Positions 56,901 to 64,000 of a DNA stretch of 64,000 nt are shown here, in pieces. Location: positions 1,412,198 to 1,476,197 of the forward strand of contig NMRA01000001.1 in the NCBI GenBank assembly GCA_002633005.1, written 5' to 3'. A model generated the notes under the pieces. It was not told the origin of the DNA and ran no database searches. It saw only the letters and a list, made by a program, of their open reading frames with translations. Made by a program: the position numbers and the translations under genes. Every line of letters begins with the position of its first letter. Positions within the stretch are counted from its first letter, which is position 1. This DNA comes from Phoronis australis. Its lineage: Eukaryota > Phoronida > Phoronidae.

Positions 56901-59900
56901 TCATGGTTATGCTAACGGTCTAGTAGAGGACAGCCTCAGTTGTAAAACTCCGTATACTTGACGTAAGGCTGACGACTCGGTCTCATAAAACCTCCGATTC
57001 CGATCCGATAAGTTTGCCACAGAAAAATTACCATGTCGGCCAACAGTCGGGCGATTACCGCAAGCGCCGGACGTGCGTCATCAAAAGTCGCCAAACACTA
57101 CAACTGATCTTATCATGCTGAGCATCAGGATGGAGCTCAATCGGCGGGATCGACCGCGTATCGATCGCTAAGTGATTGAGGCGTTTTTGGTCTTGCCGGC
57201 GCGGTTTCGATTGTTTTTCTTAAGTATAACGTCACAGTATGTGTGTTTCATGAACGAGGTCTGAAAATCCTAAATCATTTGAAAACAATCGCTAGTTGAT
57301 AAAACGTATTTTTACCCAGCATGATTTGGATCCTTTTCCCAGTCGCATTTCACATTGCCCGTCGGCACTCAGAAACTCACCAGGGAATAGTGTATCGGCC
57401 TTTATTGTCACACCATTGCCTGAAAATAGGCACGATGACGCAGGTCTCCTGCAATGGAAATGATCGTAGATTTGTGACTGGAAATTTTGCCTGTGCGAGT
57501 TTTTCAGTTTGATACTGTGTTTGCATAGTCGCTGAATGAAATCAGCGCAAGCTGCTACAGTCGCGAGATATTCCTGCATAAGTCCTCATGTATGGTCAAA
57601 ATGTTTTAGATATATTGACAGTGTGAACGTAATTCGACACTAGCTGACTATTGCGGATTGCTTCAGACTAGTTTGTTCCAAGCACAAAATGACATGTAGA
57701 CGCAACAGAAGTTAACGAGTTAGGTGTCATGGTCTAAAGAGTTCTCGCCGAAAGCAAATAGTTGCCTGAGTACAAAGAAGAAAGCAAGAAATGCGAACCA
57801 GGCGTTCGTTCAGTAATGCTGGCACCTACGCAAGGACCTAGCTAAAATCTAACCAAAGTCACGTGTTCTCATTTAAAATTCAAGCTAGGCAATGTCTCAC
57901 GTAATCTCTCGCGAAGTCTTGCTTTTTAGCGAGGTCCTAGCGTTACTGAACGGGAGGCCGGTGTGCAGTTGTTATTGCTCAAATTTTGTGCCTTGAAATT
58001 GAATGTGCCTTAAATATCAGTCAATCAATGAGTGTTTTCTTGGCTAACCACAACCTGACTAGGCGAAGATTGATATTGAGGGCACACTGAACCAGTGAGC
58101 GTAAAATCACCTATAGTGAGACCTCTGTGATATCTGACGGTCCACTTTAATTGAGTCCAGCTCCAAATACTCAAGCAGAGAAACTTTCAAAATGCCATGT
58201 GCGATAATTATGATATAGAAACAAACTATTATTAACACTTTGAGTGAATTTAGCGCTGGTTTGAATTTCGTTAACAATACTTACTGAATGAAAGCCTGCA
58301 TTTCGGAAATAGAACATTTGGAAAAGTAATGTCCATTGGCACCCAGTCTGTCGCCCATGATATATCCGTCGGTCGAAGGACAGCTTCCGGTATCGTGATT
58401 TGCACCCAATCTAATCAAGAGGACAACTAGACATTGGCAACTTCAGAGTGACTGGGTGAGAAATTGTGATTTTTAAAATACTTAAATTTGTTTTCGCTTA
58501 TTAACAGAATGATCTGGCTTCGTCAACTCTTAAAAGTTTAGAGCATATATGAAAATTCATTAGAAAGTGCTAAACCAGCAAGCGTGACCTACGCTTTAAG
58601 TGAGCTTCACAGCAACTGCGGGGAATCACCGTCCTGCAGGAGACATAATATGGACCATTCTGTGACAGTTTTGGCATAGTTGGATTGTTTTATAGGAAAC
58701 GGCTCATTCCAAACGTGGCGCTACAGGTGCTAAATTGACCAGACGCATGGCGCTCCTGATTGGTTAAGTTTAAATTTTAAGTGTAGTCGAGTCTGAGTTC
58801 GGGCAATAAACCACGCGGTTTAATCGAATGTTTTCAGTACACAGCAACCAGACTAATATAGACTGATCCCTCAGGCATGTCGGAGCACTACGGACGTCGG
58901 GAGAACAATTTATTGCTCTCTCCGAGGTCCATGTGGTCTATTATTACATGATTTAGATTTAGACAGACTATGGAGTGAAAAAACGTAATATGGAGTAATG
59001 CCGTCTTAAATTCTGTTTCACTTCATCTTTCTCATTTTACAAGTCTCGCGCCACCAGCACGTCACGAAACTCGATAAGTTCTGTCATTCGGATTCTGACT
59101 TGTCAATTGCCACCATAGATTATATAGATAGCAATTACCGGATAATTTTCGTCAAAAATTTACCAGATAACTTTCATCAAAAAGAGGTAAAGAACAATGG
59201 ATATTTGAATACAGAATTAAGTAGCCCTAATACCAGAGCTTCTAAAAACATTCATCATCAAAATGTCTTGAACGAATGAATGAAGTTTTCTTGTTGAAAG
59301 AATCGCCCTTCATATTCACGCTGGGAATGAGCTTTTCCTCCCAAAGCAGGTTGTGTGGTCTGCAGACGCTGTGACAAGTTGGTCTTCTACATTTCGCCTA
59401 TGAGGCCGAGCACCCGACCACACAACAGCCGACCATGATTAGCAGACGACGTATTTGCCGGAAATAGACCGTGCTATATCTGCCAGGTCTCGCTAGTTAG
59501 TAAAGATATCACGACTGCGTAAAATCACAGATTTCGTCCATTGAAAATATGCGGAGTTGGCTGTCCATGTACTATTACAGTCTATGTTGCCACGTAAAAT
59601 GTAAAACAGCAAGTGAATGCAAACCAGCATCAAGCACGCTCATTTTATGCAATATTTGTCATTTTCCGTACGATGTAGTAATGAACAGGACAACACCACA
59701 CGGAAATGAACGAGCTTTGTGTCGAATGAGCATGGCATCAAGGCATCCCAGTTCCCAGCATCACGCACAAAAGGCGTGTTTTCAGAAGTTAAAATTTTCA
59801 TTGACTTTCAATACATGTCATTTGCGCGTGCACTATGAGTGTGCTGGCACGCGGCTTGCGATGGCATTGATATATGTAGATTATTACGTGGCGAAGTCGT

Positions 59901-61623
59901 TATCCCCCGTTATCTAGAGCCCTCGTGGATTTTGGAGAATTATCACCCTCGGGGCTAACGCTCCTCGGGTGATAATTATCCAAAATCCACTCGGGCTCTA
60001 GATAAGGGGGATAACGGCTGAGAACATGTAATAATCTATTTATACCACATACTAAACGAGAAACATTGCAATGAATCGATTTACCTTTTCTGACTCTCCA
60101 CGGCTTTGTAACTACTTACTATGTCAGAGGCCCGGGGTCGGAGGTCGTGACCTTTTAAGAAAAGCCGGGCTATTTTTGTCAAATAATGCTTTTACCAATT
60201 GAAAACTTAAATATAATAGAAATAAATTGAATTGATAAATTAGGTTTACCAACTATTATAGCTTAAAACACGTTTTTTTCACGCTAAGCTTCGACCGGGA
60301 AATTATCGTCTGCTAAAGTAGGTTACCACTGGTAACTGAATATAATTCTCAAGTCAAAGATCCTGACGACACGATACCCGCATTCAAACTGGAGATCGGT
60401 GATTTACAAGTAAGAGGACATGAAAGAAAAATTTCACTGAATTAAGATATTATTTTTATGGAAATTATGTGTCATATTTTTCGTAGCGTATAAGTACAGT
60501 ACAATGCGGTTTGTTGAACATGGGATTATTGCGAGTGCTCATTTAAGTATTCTATTTCACTCTCGATGGCGTCAGTCGCTGCGTGGTGTAGTGGTAAGGT
60601 CGGCGACCAGGAATTCCAGGGTCCCTGGTTCGACTCCGTCCTCGGTTTCCCGCCAAATCGTTATCTCACTAGTGAGATAACTTTATGGGTTATTACACGG
60701 TTGTATCTGCCATTTGACGCTATTATTGTGGTATAAATACACAAAACGCACCGAGAGTGGCGTACATGAAGTAATATCCCATGAGACATTATTCCGCTTA
60801 TCGATACGCGGAATAAGGTAGAATATTTATCCCATGCGCTCGAATTCTTCTAAGTTTCTTTCATTTTTTCGGCAGATTTTTTAAATACTTCACTCAGACT
60901 GTTCACATGGCAGATCACACCCTATATGTATGTACTTGCGCGCTAGGTTGCAAGTTTTCGCTTGTAAAAGAAACAGTTTCAAAAGTAACGATTTATTTCT
61001 TGAAAAGAGATAACAAAGATGAAAACAACGGCAACTGTGCAATGAACTTGTAGCATCTCCTGGAAATAGTTAAATATCAACAATAATCGATATTGTAGTT
61101 TCCGAGTTGCAGACGATATAGCATTCAGCAATTGAAAACTGAGACAGAAGTGTCATATAATTAAAAGTTTTTCCAAACTTTACATTTAGGGCCTGGTTGC
61201 ATGTCGAGTGTTAGTTACACTGCTGCAACTGTATTACTTTAAACTATATTCGGAAAGTTTGATGATCGAACCGGCTGAAGACGTCGAGTCGACGTTGACT
61301 GATGTAATAATATCGGCTCCGTCTCGATCATTTTCACATTTTTGAGGTCTGAATACCGAAATATTGACATCGATGATTGTGCTTCGCCCTCGCCATTGGT
61401 TCATATTTGTATCATCATAGATGTATATTGTGTAGCCGGAAGTACTCACGTGTGTGCCAATTCATGACTAGCACTGATGATACCGGCGAACGATCCGTCA
61501 TCTTCCACCATCCCACAATTCCACATAAAACCGCGGTAGTCGGCCTGAGCACAAGCCGTGCCAATGTACGCCCATCCCGTTACAGTGTTATAGCATGTCG
61601 GTGTTCCAGTGCATATGTCATAT
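47816..61623 (-). CDS. ADAMTS/MIG-17-like M12B zinc metalloprotease, partial, four exons
   Basis: Secreted zinc endopeptidase acting on extracellular matrix or cell-surface proteins. Exons in transcript order: 61450-61623, 58285-58410, 57316-57448, 47816-47932. All junctions have GT-AG borders and keep phase (2, 2, 0). The zinc site HELAHTLGANHD spans the exon 1-2 junction and fits HExxHxxGxxHD exactly. A Met-turn (GYIMGDR) follows, then the disintegrin-like/Cys-rich region with LFPGEFLSADGQCEM, GKGSKSC, ICAKLACSDP and ADGTQCG, the usual ADAMTS order. The propeptide and first half of the catalytic domain must lie right of 61623, probably in or past the terminal gap. The C-terminal exons were not found. 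The last intron (about 9.4 kb) hosts a LINE. The lack of recognised thrombospondin repeats leaves ADAMTS versus MIG-17-like open. Confidence 0.9.
48420..51935 (+). mobile_element. Decayed two-ORF LINE retrotransposon
   Basis: Order on the plus strand: an ORF1-like coiled coil and RNA-binding region (48427-49030; LEKKVDDLENWSKRDNIVIH, then AHRLGRK and EDFSWRVRLARKKL); AP-endonuclease pieces (49059-49640; ending RAGDFNARN); a reverse transcriptase region (50550-51050 with NKSPGEDGIPDEFYK, YKKGDKFNPNNYRGI, EEQAGFR and FVDFSKAFDSVD); and a post-RT Cys-rich region (51540-51700; ERICGICC, DETHFMCRCP). Frames are broken by stops and shifts. The part with the FADD catalytic box is deleted between about 51210 and 51400. 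A TTA/TTG microsatellite tail at 51861-51911 marks the probable 3' end. It is inserted in the last visible metalloprotease intron. Confidence 0.88.
51861..51911 (+). repeat. TTA/TTG trinucleotide tail of the LINE
   Basis: ATTATT, then TTGTTG, then ATTATT units directly after the last LINE coding trace, as in LINE clades that end in short tandem repeats rather than poly(A). Confidence 0.8.
52735..52960 (+). repeat. Dispersed repeat family E, copy 2
   Basis: Opposite orientation to 28020-28215. A partial second unit (GCAAATTAAGGCCGTCATTA.) repeats within it at 52758 and 52918. Confidence 0.65.
52976..53246. mobile_element. Small element with GGGCGCACCCAG inverted ends
   Basis: The left end is CGGGCGCACCCAGG followed by a G run and the right end is CTGGGTGCGCGC, about 260 bases apart. 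The interior has GAGCCCC/TCGAG repeats and no coding. It could be a MITE; no target duplication was confirmed. Confidence 0.45.
53247..57315. other. Metalloprotease intron, largely unassigned
   Basis: It contains a short tandem GGCGCGTGAC repeat near 54138-54160 and the element end shared with 4341-4432 at 54935-55010. Otherwise no recognised gene or repeat; frames up to 103 codons carry no motif. Confidence 0.5.
57316..57448 (-). CDS. Metalloprotease exon c: disintegrin-like start
   Basis: The acceptor is TTTCCATTGCAG and the donor TGCTGG|GTAAAA. It encodes SCLF, then LFPGEFLSADGQCEMRLGKG; the (L)PGE..s.D.QC segment is an ADAMTS-family landmark. A closer internal AG (TATTTTCAG) was rejected because it breaks phase with exon b. 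Confidence 0.9.
57807..57952. mobile_element. MITE family C, copy 2
   Basis: 146 bases with ends CGTTCAGTAA.GCT and AGCGTTACTGAACG. Same orientation as the 23694 copy. It lies in the intron between metalloprotease exons b and c. Confidence 0.88.
58285..58410 (-). CDS. Metalloprotease exon b: LGANHD and Met-turn
   Basis: The acceptor is CTTGATTAG and the donor TTCA|GTAAGT. It encodes LGANHDTGSCPSTDGYIMGD followed by FSKCS and EMQAFI. This completes the zinc site and supplies the conserved Met-turn. Confidence 0.93.
59885..60740 (+). mobile_element. Foldback/SINE-like element, third copy
   Basis: 60010-60740 matches the arms at 5338-6846. A palindrome at 59890-60020 precedes it (GTTATCTAGAGCCC ... 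GGGCTCTAGATAA, with a GATAATT stem). The tRNA-like promoter is on the plus strand: box A near 60584-60602 (GGTGTAGTGGTAAGGTCGG) and box B near 60625-60637 (GGTTCGACTCC). This is the only solo copy, so it shows the unit's natural boundaries best. Confidence 0.8.
60770..61300 (+). repeat. Dispersed repeat family D, copy 2
   Basis: Matches 27150-27700. It begins 30 bases after the foldback element and ends 150 bases before metalloprotease exon a. Confidence 0.75.
61450..61623 (-). CDS. Metalloprotease exon a: HELAH
   Basis: The acceptor is CCACTCGCCAG and the donor CACAC|GTGAGT. It encodes GWAYIGTAC then WNCGMVEDDG and SASHELAHT, the lead-in and first half of the zinc-binding helix. The cysteine positions suit an M12B catalytic domain. 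Confidence 0.9.
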
Positions 61624-61834
61624 CTGGCGAGTGGACAGAAGTTAACAATATGTCAATTTCAACATAGATCGTAGACAACAGATTCACGTCTCTTATGTTT
61701 TCATACGAAATTCCCAGAAGAGACGCTACTTTCCGGTTAGTGAGCATTGCTCAAATAGGGTCTCAAATAAGGTCCCTGAGTATACTGCGTATTTGTGAAC
61801 TTGTGAAAACACCTGTTGTTCCTTATTATGTTGT

Positions 61835-62060
61835 TTTAGTTTTATTACTAATTCAGTTTTCGGCGTTGATGCAAACCGAGAGTGAATTCTAAGTTGAATT
61901 CTCAACATTATCGAAAATAAATTGTGATCTTTTCATGCAATACCCCAAATTCATGGACTAAGTCCCTATTTATTTTCTTTGAACTCAGAGCTCAGTTTTT
62001 AGTTATATCATTAGACAATGTCATTAGTCAAAGTGGAGCTCATAGCAAAGATGAAATGAA
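61835..62060 (+). repeat. Dispersed repeat family B, copy 2
   Basis: Same-orientation match to 11150-11400. Non-coding. Confidence 0.65.
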
Positions 62061-62439
62061 AAATGTTACATTTGTGGGTAAAGAAAGACACAAACACGCA
62101 AAAATAGGGAACTTGAGTTCCTATTTAGAACTGTTTCGTGCAACGACTTACTTGCCGCACGTAAATCTGCGACTCGCACCAGGCGCCGCTAGTGAAAAGT
62201 AACTTCTCGGCCAATAGTGTTGGTCGCGCCTTGCGCGTATGGTCACACATGCTGTTTATGGAGAATACACAGCTGGCAGTCCGTGTATAGTGTATGGTTT
62301 CCCGAAACACACAAAGCAACGAACTGGAATACTTAAAGTAGCATTTCGCCCTGTTTAGCTGTTTAAAGTCGAATTAGGCCTTTTACTCTCATAATTCTGT
62401 GCCATAACCTATGATACATGTACTCTTTATCATGATAGG

Positions 62440-62595
62440 ACTCTATTTGCGTTACTAACGGGAACGTCGAAACCATCAGCGACAAGAAAACACTTCAGCG
62501 TGTATTGGGGTTGGCTAACCCTAAATTGCGTGTTCGAAAATGGCGCACGCAGGTATTGCCGGTGGCTTGAGTTAGTAACAGAAATGGAATCCTAT
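62440..62595 (+). repeat. Dispersed repeat family A, copy 3
   Basis: The best-preserved of three copies: CGAAACCATCAGCGACAAG, ATTGGGGTTGGCTAACC, AAAATGGCGCA. It follows a family B copy by about 380 bases. Confidence 0.65.
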
Positions 62596-62976
62596 GACGG
62601 TGATGAATGTGGTTACGGCTGATTTTATGAGTGTAAAGGGTATAATTCGATTTTGTTTTCAGCCTGATAAAAAGACAACATGGAGCAATGTCACAAAAAA
62701 GTCTTGTCAGACGACTTACGGTTATGAAATTAGTCTCTCAGATTGCTCCTTAGACAGAAAAGCTGTGAATTGTGGGCTTCTAAAGACCTGACAGTTTGTT
62801 GCTTTGGTATTATTGTACGTTGGATGGGATAGACTTCTTGAAGTTATTAGCTTTGACCAGAGCTATAAGACAGGAAAATCCGCTGTGCTTTTGTTTGTTT
62901 ATTACTAATCACCAATTCTCGCCGTGCATTTGTCAGACATTCGCTGAAATCAAGGTCGGTAACTTTACCTGCCTCC

Positions 62977-63115
62977 CGTTCAGTAGCGCTAGGATCTCGC
63001 TAAAAAGCAAGACGTCGCGAGATTACTTGAACATTGCCGTGTATTTTAAAAGAGAACACGTGACTTTGGCTTGATTTTAGCTAGGTCCTAGCGTAGGTCA
63101 TAGCGTTACTGAACG
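62977..63115. mobile_element. MITE family C, copy 3 (inverted)
   Basis: 139 bases with ends CGTTCAGTAGCGCTAGGA and AGCGTTACTGAACG. Internally it is the reverse complement of the 57807 copy. Confidence 0.88.
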
Positions 63116-63291
63116 CACGCCACAGGTAATACGTTTAGAATACTCTACCATTTATCCAGTGGGATTTGAGTCCTATAGATCTAATAGCGGATTTGCAGCG
63201 ACGCCATATTGAAATTAGGTTAAAATGGTGCATTGTGGGTTCTGTGGTCAGGATTCCGAAAGCGGCCATAGTAACAAGCATAATACGCGGT

Positions 63292-63381
63292 ATGAGCGCG
63301 AAGAAAACTTACGGCGGATATACTTGTGTTCCTGGCTGCTTCAAAAACAACAAGACAGATAAAAATCTGAGTTTTTATGTG
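63292..63381 (+). CDS. THAP-domain protein, N-terminus only
   Basis: The ATG at 63292 opens a 30-codon frame into the gap. It has YTCVPGCFKNNKT and ends LSFYV, the C-x3-C start and F-(H/Y)-x-F/P lead of a THAP zinc finger, a DNA-binding domain of transcription factors and P-element-type transposases. The rest of the finger (second Cys, His) is hidden by the gap. It could be a host factor or a transposon gene. Confidence 0.6.
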
Positions 63382-64000
63382 NNNNNNNNNNNNNNNNNNN
63401 NNNNNNNNNNNNNNNNNNNNNNNNNNNNNNNNNNNNNNNNNNNNNNNNNNNNNNNNNNNNNNNNNNNNNNNNNNNNNNNNNNNNNNNNNNNNNNNNNNNN
63501 NNNNNNNNNNNNNNNNNNNNNNNNNNNNNNNNNNNNNNNNNNNNNNNNNNNNNNNNNNNNNNNNNNNNNNNNNNNNNNNNNNNNNNNNNNNNNNNNNNNN
63601 NNNNNNNNNNNNNNNNNNNNNNNNNNNNNNNNNNNNNNNNNNNNNNNNNNNNNNNNNNNNNNNNNNNNNNNNNNNNNNNNNNNNNNNNNNNNNNNNNNNN
63701 NNNNNNNNNNNNNNNNNNNNNNNNNNNNNNNNNNNNNNNNNNNNNNNNNNNNNNNNNNNNNNNNNNNNNNNNNNNNNNNNNNNNNNNNNNNNNNNNNNNN
63801 NNNNNNNNNNNNNNNNNNNNNNNNNNNNNNNNNNNNNNNNNNNNNNNNNNNNNNNNNNNNNNNNNNNNNNNNNNNNNNNNNNNNNNNNNNNNNNNNNNNN
63901 NNNNNNNNNNNNNNNNNNNNNNNNNNNNNNNNNNNNNNNNNNNNNNNNNNNNNNNNNNNNNNNNNNNNNNNNNNNNNNNNNNNNNNNNNNNNNNNNNNNN
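63382..64000. other. Assembly gap to window end
   Basis: All N. It hides the rest of the THAP-like frame and possibly upstream exons of the metalloprotease. Confidence 0.99.

Noticed and set aside
59549-59917. 122-codon Cys-containing plus-strand frame
   Set aside because: No motif is recognised and its end runs into the palindrome of the foldback element, so it is probably chance.

Overview
The window is eukaryotic and almost certainly from an intron-rich marine invertebrate animal. The reasons are spliced genes with GT-AG introns of 0.1 to 10 kb, animal gene families (tartrate-resistant acid phosphatase, an ADAMTS/MIG-17-like metalloprotease, a metazoan-type laccase, a THAP domain), and intergenic DNA crowded with LINE, SINE, MITE and foldback repeats. 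The laccase plus the repeat style would fit an ambulacrarian or lancelet-like deuterostome, but that placement is inference. The sequence comes from a draft assembly, with gaps at 3202 (a single N), 28955-28991 and 63382-64000.

Three host genes were assembled by hand from splice-compatible exons. (1) A laccase-type multicopper oxidase lies on the minus strand from 29511 down to 438. It has 14 phase-consistent exons coding about 635 residues, and its last exon(s), with the C-terminal copper motif, lie beyond the left edge. (2) A purple/tartrate-resistant acid phosphatase (ACP5 type) lies on the plus strand from 37984 to 45701 in six exons. All metal-ligand motifs are present, but a one-base deficit in an A-run at 40975-40980 breaks the frame. 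(3) An ADAMTS/MIG-17-like zinc metalloprotease lies on the minus strand, with four exons between 61623 and 47816, and is incomplete at both ends. A THAP-domain start at 63292 runs into the terminal gap.

The laccase and the phosphatase are divergent, separated by about 8.5 kb without a recognised intact gene. The phosphatase and the metalloprotease converge. All three products carry or belong to families with secretory signals, so the locus encodes secreted or lysosomal metalloenzymes, but nothing in the sequence shows that they act together.

Mobile DNA makes up much of the rest. There is a decayed two-ORF LINE (48420-51935) inside the metalloprotease's 10 kb intron, and LINE fragments sit in laccase introns at 1198-1500 and about 12480-13560. 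A 1.5 kb head-to-head inverted pair of tRNA-promoter-bearing elements (5338-6846) has a third copy at 59885-60740. Two copies of a composite repeat have opposite internal orientation around an 11-bp inverted repeat. Three copies of a roughly 150-bp MITE are present, along with a 3.2 kb segment bounded by inverted repeats (18845-22009). A 1.1 kb tandem duplication is joined by a single N and is probably an assembly artefact.
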